The notes: generated by a model from the sequence alone, not told the origin. DNA of 41,823 nucleotides from Komarekiella delphini-convector SJRDD-AB1 (GCF_014831675.1 NZ_VJXY01000055.1:1-41823); one strand, 5' to 3'. Counted from the stretch's first letter, positions 26,669-35,289 are shown. Translations and numbers: made by a program.

Positions 26669-27301
26669 TTAAAAAACAATTTCCTCACCTTTTTGAGTGA
26701 AGCGAACTTCTTTAATATTCCATTGGGCATTACTTGTTAAAGTTTTGCGGAGACTGCCAAACAGAGCAAACTGTTCACAACTAGAAAGAGAGGTTAGTTG
26801 CCGCTTTGACTCAGGAGATATTCTTAAATCAACTGTAGCAATGCCATTTTTAACATTGACACGATATCCAGACAAACTAAAGTCGCTTGTATCTCGTTTC
26901 GCTATAATTCTACCCACTGCATTTGTCACAGGTTCTTCAGCCGATACTGAAACCTTCTCTGGAACCAGTGCTTGACATTGAACATCACTTGTGTATAATG
27001 TAACGTTGGTAGTTTTGCTAGCGGCAGCTTGAGAAGTTGAAGAAGGTGTATTCCTCAAAAGTTCTTTATTAGGAGATTTATCTCTCAACTGAGCTACGCT
27101 TGGAGTTGGAGAAGTCGCGCTGTTTGGTGTTGTAATCGGCGCTGGTGATGATGTAAAGTTTGGTGTTGTAATAGGCGCTGGTGTTTCACTGTCAATGCTA
27201 CGAACAGTAGAGTTAGAATTACAACTGCTGAGGTTGGCTGCGATCGCTACAACAATAAAGGGTAAAAGATATTTTTTGCTGGTGTTAATAATTTGGCTCA
27301 T
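26669..27301 (-). CDS. lipoprotein with GerMN-like domain
   Basis: A 210-residue protein. The signal peptide ends with lipobox LSSC (Cys near residue 27), so it is probably an acylated lipoprotein. Residues 35-95 form a Pro/Thr/Ser-rich linker with an imperfect duplication (APITTPNFTSSP, APITTPNSATSP). The C-terminal ~110 residues look like a GerMN (sporulation/germination) domain: VTLYTSDVQCQALVPEKVSV, then VNVKNGIATVDLRI and FALFGSLRKTLTSNAQWNIKEVRF. In cyanobacteria GerMN lipoproteins are envelope proteins of unknown role. It is transcribed opposite to the parFG pair, with which it converges, and its upstream region faces the integrase. Confidence 0.8.
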   Translation of the reverse strand: MSQIINTSKKYLLPFIVVAIAANLSSCNSNSTVRSIDSETPAPITTPNFTSSPAPITTPNSATSPTPSVAQLRDKSPNKELLRNTPSSTSQAAASKTTNVTLYTSDVQCQALVPEKVSVSAEEPVTNAVGRIIAKRDTSDFSLSGYRVNVKNGIATVDLRISPESKRQLTSLSSCEQFALFGSLRKTLTSNAQWNIKEVRFTQKGEEIVF

Positions 27302-27597
27302 AGTCTTTTACTGCTAGGTTTTTTATCAACTTCAGTGTTGCTGGTATCAATTCCGTATAAATTTGCGAATTTTGAGTATATGAAGCTTCTATCCTAAAAC
27401 CTGCTTGCGAAGCTTTACTTTTTTACTTTATATTGGCTATTTTCAAAACTAACTCAACCATAGACTAAAAATCTGTGGCTACATTGAGATAGCTTGATAA
27501 ACCAAACTATAAAATCAATAATCTCTCATAGTCCAGGCAGACTTTGGTTATGTAGCAAGCTTTATGTCATCAAACTAAAAAGTAATCAGAAATACTT

Positions 27598-29067
27598 ATG
27601 CCTAGCAACAAATCTAGCACACATGATCCCCGTAAAGGCGAATGGGATGGTACACCAATTGAGCAATGGGAGCCATCTAAGTGGAAGCAATGGAAATCTA
27701 AACACTCTGCATCAGACGAAGGAGCCAAGATAGAGCGTGAGTATCTCAGGATAAAACACGCTGTTCAGCAAGCTAACTTTGCTTTAAGTCTAGATAGAGT
27801 GAAGATTAAACTGAAGCTAACTAGTGATAAATCTATTGGTTTACAAGGGACTTTTCCATGTAAACCTGGTGATATTGGAAAAAATAGTAGTCCCAATAGG
27901 CAATATACCATTTCATTTGGTTTTGTTGCTAATGATGCTGGAGTAAAAACTGCTGTAATTAAAGCGCGCGAATTAGATTTATCGCTAATGACAAAGCAAT
28001 TTCAGTGGACGCCATATTTGCTAGGTAAGCAAGCACAGAAAATAGAGTTACTAGATGAGGAAAAACCCGCTAGACTCATCAGAGAATTAATTGAGGAATA
28101 TGAAAAGGAATTTTGGAAAACTCATGAGAATAACAGGCAAGGAATATGTACTTGGGAAAGTCATTACATGAGGCATCTTAAAAAACTCCCTCAAGATGTT
28201 CCCATGTCTTTAGATGCACTAGAGGAAGCACTAAAAAAGACTAAGCCTAATACATCGGCTAGGTTCTTTTTGGCATGGCAACTAAAAAAGTTTTGTAAAT
28301 TCTGCGGTGTTAATGGATTTAAAACAATAAATACATATGCAACTCCTAAGCCTAATCCTACTATTCGGAAAGTTCCGTTAGATGAGGAAATTCTTCAAGG
28401 ATTTCTCAAAATAGGTATGCCATTATCAGCCTATGCTAGTAAGGATAACATGACACAACCAGAACAATGGCAATGGGCGTATGGTATGTTAGCAACTTAT
28501 GGATTAAGACCACATGAATTATTCGCTGTAGATGTAGAAGCGTTCCTAAAAACAGCAAATACTTTTCATTTAGTAACTCTGAATCCTAGCCTTACAGAGG
28601 GTACTAAGACTGGTGAGCGCAGTTGTGGCATTCCCCCATTACATCCCCATTGGGTAGAATTGTTTGATTTAAAGAATATTAGATTTCCTTATAATCAAGG
28701 AAAACTTAGTAATAAGACTGCAAAAATTCATATAAAATTTAGAACCTCTGGTATAGGGTTTAGTCCTTATGATTTACGTCATGCTTATGCAATCCGTGGA
28801 CATCGTTTGAGAGTCCCCATCAAGACAATGGCAGATTACATGGGGCATACGGTACAAGAGCATACCAAGACTTATCAAAGATGGATGAATGAGGATGCTA
28901 ATTTAGAAATTTATCAAGAAGTAGTTATTCATAGGCAAGGTATAACGAAGGAAGCCCTAAAATCGATAATTAGTGAGTTAGAAGCTGAAAATAATGCACT
29001 CAAGGCTGAAAATGCAACCCTCAAAGGGTTGTTAATTCAGCACCAATTAGGTGAATTGCTGAGTTAA
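27598..29067 (+). CDS. tyrosine recombinase/integrase (XisA/XisC-like size and style)
   Basis: A 489-residue site-specific recombinase. The N-terminal arm contains a charged segment and an SAM-like core-binding part (about 165-245). The catalytic domain shows box I GLRPHEL (Arg304), box II YDLRHAYAIRGHR (Arg394, with Tyr391 in place of the usual His and His395 following), MGHTVQEHTKTYQRW (His416 and nucleophile Tyr426). The C-terminus (about 445-485) is a coiled coil (SELEAENNALKAENATLKGLL). Length and layout recall cyanobacterial recombinases such as XisA/XisC, which excise DNA elements in heterocysts, but phage-type integrases also fit. It is adjacent to partition genes and to decayed genes, so it probably inserted this accessory block. 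No flanking att repeat was found by eye. Confidence 0.88.
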   Translation: MPSNKSSTHDPRKGEWDGTPIEQWEPSKWKQWKSKHSASDEGAKIEREYLRIKHAVQQANFALSLDRVKIKLKLTSDKSIGLQGTFPCKPGDIGKNSSPNRQYTISFGFVANDAGVKTAVIKARELDLSLMTKQFQWTPYLLGKQAQKIELLDEEKPARLIRELIEEYEKEFWKTHENNRQGICTWESHYMRHLKKLPQDVPMSLDALEEALKKTKPNTSARFFLAWQLKKFCKFCGVNGFKTINTYATPKPNPTIRKVPLDEEILQGFLKIGMPLSAYASKDNMTQPEQWQWAYGMLATYGLRPHELFAVDVEAFLKTANTFHLVTLNPSLTEGTKTGERSCGIPPLHPHWVELFDLKNIRFPYNQGKLSNKTAKIHIKFRTSGIGFSPYDLRHAYAIRGHRLRVPIKTMADYMGHTVQEHTKTYQRWMNEDANLEIYQEVVIHRQGITKEALKSIISELEAENNALKAENATLKGLLIQHQLGELLS

Positions 29068-29190
29068 GTTGCAGAGTATCATTGCAAATATAGCAGTTTT
29101 CAGTTGAGTGACGTACACAGAAGTTGTAATTAACCACAGATAAACATTGATAAATTTGTACCCCAATCGGCTAGTAAATGCTATATCAAG

Positions 29191-29768
29191 TTATTCCCAA
29201 ACAATTTGCAAATCTAAAATAAAACCTTGTAATATATCCTCTCCTGATAACTCTGTAGGAGATTCTATAACTTCTACTGATTTGCCTTGGCGATAGATTT
29301 CAACTTGTCGTACTTTACGGTTAATTAACCAGCCAAGTTTTACTTGATTATCTATATATTCTTGCATTTTAGCTTGGGTTTCTTGCAAGCTATCGGTCGG
29401 TGACATTAACTCTAAAACAAAGTCTGGAGCAATGGGAGGAAACTTTTCTTTTTGTTCGGGCGTGAGTGTATCCCATCTATCTTTTTGTATCCAAGCAACA
29501 TCAGGGGAGCGTTTGCACCGTTAGGTAGTTTAAAACAGGTGGAAGAATCAAAGCAGACGCCTAATTTTGTTTTGCGGTTCCATATACCAAATTCGACAGC
29601 AATTTCAAAATTGCGATTTCCTGTTTGTCCTCCTGTGGGTGGCATGATGATTATTGCTCCGTTGGCGTTCTGCTCAAATTTTATATCTGGATTCTTTCGA
29701 CACAGTCGATAAAATTGGTCATCGGTTAGTTAAAAAATTGAGTTGAAGTTGACTGTAATGGCTGTCAT
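29191..29768 (-). pseudogene. Uma2 family (DUF820) endonuclease pseudogene
   Basis: Joining frames on the minus strand reconstructs a nearly complete Uma2 protein: MTAITVNFNSIF, a TAA, then LTDDQFYRLCRKNPDIKFEQ, MPPTGGQTGNRNFEIAVEFG, then after a frame change APDFVLELMSPTDSLQETQA and LGWLINRKVRQVEIYRQG. Two lesions are visible: an in-frame TAA at 29732-29730 where Lys (AAA) would be expected, and a 1-base deletion near 29513 in GGTGCAAACGCTCCCC (expected GCAAAACGC, for AKRSPDVAW). The family has a PD-(D/E)xK fold, and many copies sit near mobile elements. A second, intact Uma2 gene follows in the opposite direction. Confidence 0.88.
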
Positions 29769-29991
29769 GGCGATTATATTGGGGATGACATCGACCTATA
29801 TACTTATAATTTTAAGCTAATATATATGAATAAATTCAGATCATACTTAATGTTATATATACAAAAAATACAGATAGAAAACAGTTACAGTAATTTATTA
29901 TAAAACCTAAAATTTATTCTAGCTTCATGTCAAAATTGAAATTTATTGAAGTTAGTTACTAGGTAGGTTAACTTGAGAAGCGAGGAAGGTT

Positions 29992-30630
29992 ATGTTACTT
30001 GAACTCAACCAACTAATTGTACCTGCTGGTCATCAGTTGCTAATTAAAAATATATCCTGGTCAGGATATAAACATATTTTGGCAGATTTGGGAGAAAATC
30101 GCAGTTCTCGGATATCTTACAGTCAAGGGGTGCTGGAAATAATGGCTCCATTACCAGAGCATGAAGTAAGTAAAAAAATCATTGGAAATTTGGTAGAAAT
30201 TCTCCTAGAAGAACTCGATATTGAATTTTGGAGTTTGGGGTCTACAACTTTTGATAAAGAAAAAATGGATGCTGGAGTAGAACCTGATGATTGTTTCTAC
30301 ATCCAAAACGAAGCTGCTGTTCGAGGTAAGGACATAATTGATTTAACAATTGATCCACCTCCAGATTTAGCAATTGAAATTGATATTACCTCTCGCACTC
30401 GCTTTAATAATTATGAAGTATTGGGAGTCCCTGAATTGTGGCGGTGGAATGGAACTAAGCTAGAAATCAACGTTTTAACTAATGGTAAATATGTAAAATC
30501 TGTTACTAGTTCTATTTTTCCCGATTTACTCGTTGCTCAAACTGTTCCTGAATACTTAATACGGAGTAAAATTGATGGTAGGAATGAGGCGATGAAAGCA
30601 TTTCGTGTTTGGGTGAGAGAGCAAATATGA
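29992..30630 (+). CDS. Uma2 family (DUF820) PD-(D/E)xK protein
   Basis: A 212-residue protein, full length for the family. Key segments: RISYSQGVLEIMAPLPEHEVSKKIIGNLVEILLEEL, GVEPDDCFYI (Asp of the nuclease core), PPDLAIEIDITS (the (D/E)xK-like strand; the Lys position is Asp or shifted) and NYEVLGVPELWRW. These are typical Uma2 features. The family shares the restriction-endonuclease fold and is very abundant in cyanobacteria, often next to transposons, but its biological role is not settled. AGGAAGG directly precedes the ATG. It is not homologous at close range to the dead Uma2 copy on its left. Confidence 0.88.
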   Translation: MLLELNQLIVPAGHQLLIKNISWSGYKHILADLGENRSSRISYSQGVLEIMAPLPEHEVSKKIIGNLVEILLEELDIEFWSLGSTTFDKEKMDAGVEPDDCFYIQNEAAVRGKDIIDLTIDPPPDLAIEIDITSRTRFNNYEVLGVPELWRWNGTKLEINVLTNGKYVKSVTSSIFPDLLVAQTVPEYLIRSKIDGRNEAMKAFRVWVREQI

Positions 30631-30745
30631 TTTCATAACGCAGAGGCGCAGAGATTAAAAATATACTCAGCAATCTCAGTTAATGGGTGTGATAAGGCTT
30701 TAGATATTGCTTGATTGAGGTGAGTGCTATGATTGTACGCATTGC

Positions 30746-31021
30746 CTATCTTATCTGACTGGCAGCGATCGCTTCAGCTTGCTGTTCGGCATGGCTAAAC
30801 AAGCGTCCCACTACTTGCAAAAAGTGAGTCATTTCTTGCTCTAATTTTTGAGCGCTAACCTTAACTGCATCTCCTACCCCTTTGCTACCAGTAGGTTCTC
30901 TCAAAGTTTCGTCTCTCCAATCCCTGCCGATGCTAATCTCACCTTTTGCACCTTCAGGAATCGATATTTGAGGAGTTTCATCGGTAACAATCCAAATGGT
31001 ATCTGAAGGTGTTTCTGACAT
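30746..31021 (-). CDS. small Pepco-like protein, possibly truncated
   Basis: A 91-residue protein starting MSETPSDTIWIVTDETPQIS and continuing with AVKVSAQKLEQEMTHFLQVV and GRLFSHAEQQAE. I associate this pattern with cyanobacterial proteins of the Pepco type (peptidase-co-occurring domain of NTP-dependent conflict systems), where a beta-rich C-terminal half (LSVEINGEGQV-like) normally follows. Here the frame stops after EAIAASQIR, inside a HIP1 site, so the C-terminal half seems missing. No peptidase or STAND NTPase is adjacent. The assignment is from memory and tentative. Confidence 0.5.
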   Translation of the reverse strand: MSETPSDTIWIVTDETPQISIPEGAKGEISIGRDWRDETLREPTGSKGVGDAVKVSAQKLEQEMTHFLQVVGRLFSHAEQQAEAIAASQIR

Positions 31022-31129
31022 AATGCCTTAAGTGTTTAGCTAAAATTTTCCCATAAATATATATACAACGGTATAAATTATGATTTCGTTTTCCACATAA
31101 GCGAACTACAGCTAGTTAAGCCTAACTAA

Positions 31130-31441
31130 TTAAGTAACTTGTTCTTTATGTGTGAACCTGAGTATGGCGTTAAGGTCTTCCTCTTCTTTGAAGACGTGGT
31201 AAAGTTCCCAATTCTGTTGAAGGTTTAACCAAAACTCAGCACTATTTCCAAAAAATTTTGCTAACCGCAAAGCAGTACTTGGTATCACTCCACGCTTTCT
31301 ATTTACTAGTTCATTGATTCGCTGATAGGGAACATGAATTGCTTAAGCAAGTTCAGCTTGTGATATCCCAAAAGGTTCTAAAAAATCCTTGAGTAAAATT
31401 TCCCCAGGATGAGTGGGAGGACGATATTTGGGCACTCTCAT
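31130..31441 (-). pseudogene. higA: HigA-family antitoxin pseudogene (nonsense codon)
   Basis: The minus-strand frame from ATG 31441 reads MRVPKYRPPTHPGEILLKDF, LEPFGISQAELA, a TAA at 31345-31343, then AIHVPYQRINELVNRKRGVI, PSTALRLAKFFGNSAEFWLN and LQQNWELYHVF. This is a full-length HigA/VapI-type helix-turn-helix antitoxin broken only by that TAA, where relatives have Lys (AAA; 'AELAKAIHVPYQRINE'). The stop falls inside the helix-turn-helix, so the 32-residue product cannot be functional. It lies immediately downstream of the dead higB toxin gene, the usual higBA order. Confidence 0.88.
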
Positions 31442-31452
31442 TGCAGCATACC

Positions 31453-31758
31453 TCAATCATGATAATCGACTATTTCAATCTCACAAGCTCCTTCTGTTGC
31501 CCACACAAAGCATATTCAATATTGAGTATTAATCTGAATACTATGCTGCCCTTTTCTCTCTGCTTTTAAGGCTTCTAACCTATTGCCCGGTAGGACTTTC
31601 ATATCATCTAAAGAAATTGCTGCGTTTAGTTGATCTAGTTTTCTTTGGGCGACATTCCAAAGGTTAATGGGGCAAGTTTTTCGAGCGTCTTTTGAATCGT
31701 TCCCATCAAAAATATCTTCAGTGCCCTTGTCTTTGAATGACACTATCATAACTAACAT
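31453..31758 (-). pseudogene. higB: HigB/RelE-type toxin pseudogene (nonsense codon)
   Basis: From ATG 31758 (or the ATG at 31749) the frame reads MIVSFKDKGTEDIFDGNDSK, NLWNVAQRKLDQLNAAISLD and LPGNRLEALKAERKGQHSIQ, then INTQY, TGA (31518-31516), ICFVWATEGACEIEIVDYHD and the normal stop at 31453-31455. HigB toxins have YRICF.W at this point, so the TGA replaces the Arg codon CGA by a single C-to-T change. HigB cleaves mRNA at the ribosome; the lost C-terminus holds part of the active site, so this copy is inactive. Gene order and spacing to higA are standard. Confidence 0.88.
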
Positions 31759-31781
31759 AATAGCACGGACGTTATGCTATT
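31759..31781. promoter_or_regulatory. inverted repeat, likely HigA operator
   Basis: AATAGCA (31759-31765) and TGCTATT (31775-31781) flank 9 bases directly upstream of the higB start, the expected place for the operator through which HigA represses its own operon. The site seems to have survived the decay of both genes. Confidence 0.5.
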
Positions 31782-31925
31782 TTAGTAAAGCAATTACCAT
31801 ATAAAATATCTAATGTCAATACTAAAACTGATAAAAGCTCAAAAAAACAAACCTCAAAAGTAAGAAAAAAGTAAGAAACGGGTTTTTTAGAAAAAGCTGA
31901 AAACTAGACAGGAAAAGAAAAATCA

Positions 31926-32741
31926 ATGGTACGACCGCGCAAGCTCTTTGCTCAGCATTGGCTCAAAAGTGAAAAGGCTCTGGACGCAATTATTAAAGCA
32001 GCAGAATGTACAGAAGGCGATCGCGTCCTAGAAATAGGGCCCGGAACCGGCATTCTGACTCGCCGTTTACTACCCTTGGTACAATCTCTAGTCGCAGTTG
32101 AAATAGATTACAACTTGTGCAAACTCTTAGCTAAACAACTGGGTAAAACTGAAAATTTTCTACTACTACAAGGGGACTTTCTCACTCTAGATTTACCATC
32201 CCATTTGGCAGCATTTCCCAATTTCCAAAAGCCAAACAAAGTAGTAGCTAACATTCCCTACAACATCACAGGCCCAATCATCGAGAAACTACTGGGTACG
32301 ATCGCTAACCCCAACCCTGAACCATTTGACTCGATAGTGTTGTTAGTACAAAAAGAAGTAGCAGAAAGGTTGTATGCTAAACCAGGATCAAAAGCCTTTG
32401 GGGCGTTAAGTGTGCGGGTGCAGTATTTGGCTAAGTGCGAGTTAATTTGTACAGTTCCAGCAGCAGCATTCCACCCACCGCCAAAAGTAGATTCAGCAGT
32501 CGTGCGATTGTATCCTCAAAAAATAGAAATACCAGCGCTTGACCCAAGACGATTAGAAAATTTGGTAAAGTTGGGATTCGGCGCAAAGCGGAAAATGTTA
32601 CGAAATAATTTGCAATCAGTTGTAGAACGCGATCGCCTGACCCACTTACTGGAACAATTAGAAATAAATCCCCAAGTTCGTGCCGAAGACCTCAGCGTTA
32701 ACCAATGGGTAACACTGGCTAATTTACTCACCCCTGAGTAG
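31926..32741 (+). CDS. ksgA: 16S rRNA (adenine1518/1519-N6)-dimethyltransferase KsgA/RsmA
   Basis: A 271-residue SAM-dependent methyltransferase that dimethylates two adjacent adenines in the 3'-terminal helix 45 of 16S rRNA during 30S maturation. Visible motifs: FAQHWLKSEKALDAIIKAAE at the N-terminus, SAM-binding motif I VLEIGPGTGILTRRLL (about 37-52), acidic motif II VAVEIDYNLC, and catalytic motif IV NIPYNITGPII (about 110-120). The C-terminal helical domain (GFGAKRKMLRNNL) is also present. It is followed after 33 bases by ispE, an arrangement known in many bacteria. Confidence 0.97.
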   Translation: MVRPRKLFAQHWLKSEKALDAIIKAAECTEGDRVLEIGPGTGILTRRLLPLVQSLVAVEIDYNLCKLLAKQLGKTENFLLLQGDFLTLDLPSHLAAFPNFQKPNKVVANIPYNITGPIIEKLLGTIANPNPEPFDSIVLLVQKEVAERLYAKPGSKAFGALSVRVQYLAKCELICTVPAAAFHPPPKVDSAVVRLYPQKIEIPALDPRRLENLVKLGFGAKRKMLRNNLQSVVERDRLTHLLEQLEINPQVRAEDLSVNQWVTLANLLTPE

Positions 32742-32746
32742 TTACA

Positions 32747-32771
32747 ACTCAGCACTTAGCACTCAGCACTC
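32747..32771 (+). repeat. short tandem heptamer repeat (ACTCAGC x3.6)
   Basis: ACTCAGC-ACTTAGC-ACTCAGC-ACTC fills nearly the whole ksgA-ispE gap and ends 3 bases before the ispE ATG. This is a typical cyanobacterial short tandemly repeated repetitive sequence, here occupying the place where a ribosome-binding site would be expected. Confidence 0.85.
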
Positions 32772-32774
32772 AAA

Positions 32775-33728
32775 ATGCGTTCCTACTCCCTAATTGCCCC
32801 TGCCAAAATCAACTTGTATTTGGAAATCATCGGCGATCGCCCTGATGGCTATCATGAGTTAGCGATGATACTCCAAAGTATCAGCCTTGCCGATCAAATA
32901 GATGTGCGTTCCATAAGCGTTGATACCATTCGCGTTCACTGCAAACATCCACAAGTACCTACAGACAAAAGTAATTTAGCATACCGAGCAGCAGAACTAA
33001 TGACGACGCAATTTCCCGAAGCTTTTAGTAAATATGGAGGTGTAGAAATCACTATAAAGAAGCATATTCCCGTAGCTGCTGGATTAGCTGGTGGTTCTAC
33101 AAATGCCGCAGCTGTTTTGGTGGGGATAGATTTACTATGGAAATTGGGACTAACTCAGTCAGAATTAGAGGAGTTGGGAGCTACACTCGGTTCAGATGTG
33201 CCGTTTTGTATAGCGGGTGGAACAGCGATCGCTACAAGTAGAGGTGAGCAACTTTCTGCCCTGCCAAGTTTAGATCATATATATATAGTATTGGCGAAAT
33301 ACCGCAGCCTAGAAGTTTCCACCGCTTGGGCATACAAAACCTATAGAGAACAGTTTGGCAATTCTTATATTAGAGATACCGAGAGTTTGACAGCACGTGC
33401 TAGTGCAGTCCATTCAGGAGAAATAGTTAAAGCTATCCTGGATAAAGACTCAACAAAAATTGCTCAAAAAATGCACAATGATTTAGAGCGCGTAGTGTTA
33501 CCCGCCTATCCCCAAGTCTTGCAACTGCGAGAAGTATTTGCAACTCAAGAAGGTGTTTTGGGAACAATGATGTCTGGTTCTGGCCCAACAGTATTCGCTC
33601 TAGTAGAATCTGAACAACAAGCACAAGCAGTTAAGCTACATTTGCAGGAAGCCATTTCTGACGAAAATTTAGAATTATTTGTGACCCGCATGACTACACA
33701 TGGAATTCATGTAGCATCGTCAGTTTAG
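32775..33728 (+). CDS. ispE: 4-diphosphocytidyl-2-C-methyl-D-erythritol kinase
   Basis: A 317-residue GHMP-family kinase of the MEP pathway: ATP-dependent phosphorylation of CDP-methylerythritol on the way to isoprenoids (carotenoids, phytyl chain, quinones). Key motifs: APAKINLYLEIIGDRPDGYHEL at the N-terminus (catalytic Lys/Asp region), the glycine-rich ATP loop PVAAGLAGGSTNAAAVL near residue 100 and MMSGSGPTVFALV near 270. The length is normal. It likely shares a transcript with ksgA and may continue into the DUF3082 gene 70 bases on. Confidence 0.97.
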   Translation: MRSYSLIAPAKINLYLEIIGDRPDGYHELAMILQSISLADQIDVRSISVDTIRVHCKHPQVPTDKSNLAYRAAELMTTQFPEAFSKYGGVEITIKKHIPVAAGLAGGSTNAAAVLVGIDLLWKLGLTQSELEELGATLGSDVPFCIAGGTAIATSRGEQLSALPSLDHIYIVLAKYRSLEVSTAWAYKTYREQFGNSYIRDTESLTARASAVHSGEIVKAILDKDSTKIAQKMHNDLERVVLPAYPQVLQLREVFATQEGVLGTMMSGSGPTVFALVESEQQAQAVKLHLQEAISDENLELFVTRMTTHGIHVASSV

Positions 33729-33800
33729 AGAAAGCTTTATCCTTAATGAAAAATGGGACAAGAATTATCCCTAATAACTCAATCTAAAATCTGAAATACT

Positions 33801-34130
33801 ATGAGTGATCCAAATGTAATTCAACAAACAGAAGCTCAAGTAAAAGTTACAGCGAGTCCTTTACGCTGTATAACAGGAGCGGTGATTTCTGGAGGAATGA
33901 GTTTTGCAGTGTATTCATTGATGATTGCGATCGCCACAAATTTTGCTACCAAACCCATTCATTCAGTAAATCCATTAGTGGTAAAAATTTCCTCTGCTGT
34001 TCGTACTCTGGTTGTCGGCGTTTTTGCTTTAGGAACTGGGGTCTTTGGTATAGTAGCTGTTGGTTTGTTGGCTTTAGGAGTGCAATTATTAGTGCAGCAG
34101 TTGACCAAGCGTAAAGGTAATCAAAACTAA
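33801..34130 (+). CDS. DUF3082 family membrane protein
   Basis: A 109-residue cyanobacterial protein with two hydrophobic spans: about residues 24-46 (ITGAVISGGMSFAVYSLMIA) and 70-95 (LVVGVFALGTGVFGIVAVGL), and a basic C-terminus. It matches DUF3082, also present in plastid-bearing eukaryotes, of unknown function and often found next to ispE. It lies 72 bases after ispE on the same strand. Confidence 0.9.
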   Translation: MSDPNVIQQTEAQVKVTASPLRCITGAVISGGMSFAVYSLMIAIATNFATKPIHSVNPLVVKISSAVRTLVVGVFALGTGVFGIVAVGLLALGVQLLVQQLTKRKGNQN

Positions 34131-34329
34131 GCTGTTACACATTTAAATTGCATATAGACTCATATAATCTTTAACCCTTTCTGGGTAACGCTGCTTTGTA
34201 GTTTGCTTTCCCGTAGGGTACGCCAAGCGCTAGCTGACCTTTTGCCCAGATCAAATTCCGAGTTGAAAATGCAAAACTTAAGTAGTATTGTCCCAACTCC
34301 TAACACCTTTATTCTGCTGTAATACAAGT

Positions 34330-34360
34330 TGGGGAGCCTAACTTATGTAGTAGCTCCCCA
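34330..34360. terminator. hairpin between convergent genes
   Basis: TGGGGAGC (34330-34337) pairs with GCTCCCCA (34353-34360) around a 15-base loop, between the ispE/DUF3082 side and the oppositely transcribed response regulator. It is followed on the plus strand by A-rich, not T-rich, DNA, so its use as an intrinsic terminator is uncertain. Confidence 0.45.
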
Positions 34361-34401
34361 TGAAAAAAATGAAAAAATGTGTAATTTGAGCGCAAAATAG
34401 C

Positions 34402-35289
34402 CTAGTAATTTACTTTTGATGAGCAACTTAAAGGCACGAGATTTCCCACCTGACCATGAGTTTTTATGAGTTGCAGCTTTACGTTTCTGGTAGCTTGAAG
34501 AAGTTGATGTTGTTTTCTCCAGACCTTAGGAGATTGTCCATTATTATATTGACGAAACTGGCGAGAGAAATGACACGCATTTTGATAGCCCAGTGTAGTG
34601 GCGATCTGCTCAATTGTCTGGTTAGTATCTTTAAGTAAAGGACGTGCTGCTGCTATTCGGCGCTTGACAATCCAAACATTCACAGGTTCTCCTGTTAGTT
34701 CTTTGACTCGGTTAGTCAAGTAAGCAGATGAATAACCAACTGCCTTAGCTACATCAGACAAAGTAATTCCTTGGCTGTATTTATCCTCAATAAAATCGAA
34801 AACTGCTTGTAGTTGAGGAACCAACGGAAAGATTGACTCAGAATCTACCGATAAAGGTAGTGGTTCAGAGGTTGGATAAGAGTTGGTAGCGTACCAGTGC
34901 CTAAGTAAAGCTTGCTTTTCTAATCGCACAGCGATCGCTCTGAGCAAATCCTCAATAGTAGAAGGTTTAGTAAGATAATCGTCTGCCCCCAACTCCATGC
35001 CTTTACGAACAGCAGCCTGAGTGTTGCTACCAGTGAGAAAAATAAAGGGAATAATCGCTGTAACAGGATCTTGACGGAGCGTAGTCAGAACACTATAACC
35101 ATCCATATCTGGCATCAGAACATCGCAAATCACCAAGTCGGGTAGATGTTTTTGAGCTTGCTGTATACCAGCAATACCGTTTTCAGCACTTATTGTGTAA
35201 AAACCTTGAGCCTCAAGAACATCTAAGAAGAGATTGCGGGTATCGGTATCATCTTCAATTACTAGGATTGTTTTCGATTCGTGCATCAT
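34402..35289 (-). CDS. response regulator with AraC-type DNA-binding domain
   Basis: A 295-residue two-domain regulator. The receiver domain (about 7-125) has the acidic pocket EDD, phospho-acceptor Asp56 in LVICDVLMPDMDG, Thr in FLTGS and Lys108 in YLTKP. The output is an AraC/XylS double helix-turn-helix at about residues 180-275 (TLSDVAKAVGYSSAYLTNRV, then QTIEQIATTLGYQNACHFSR, QFRQY.G.SPKVWRK). It is thus a DNA-binding regulator that a histidine kinase would control. No kinase is in the window, so it is an orphan. The 2.1-kb gap behind it carries its promoter. Confidence 0.93.
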   Translation of the reverse strand: MMHESKTILVIEDDTDTRNLFLDVLEAQGFYTISAENGIAGIQQAQKHLPDLVICDVLMPDMDGYSVLTTLRQDPVTAIIPFIFLTGSNTQAAVRKGMELGADDYLTKPSTIEDLLRAIAVRLEKQALLRHWYATNSYPTSEPLPLSVDSESIFPLVPQLQAVFDFIEDKYSQGITLSDVAKAVGYSSAYLTNRVKELTGEPVNVWIVKRRIAAARPLLKDTNQTIEQIATTLGYQNACHFSRQFRQYNNGQSPKVWRKQHQLLQATRNVKLQLIKTHGQVGNLVPLSCSSKVNY

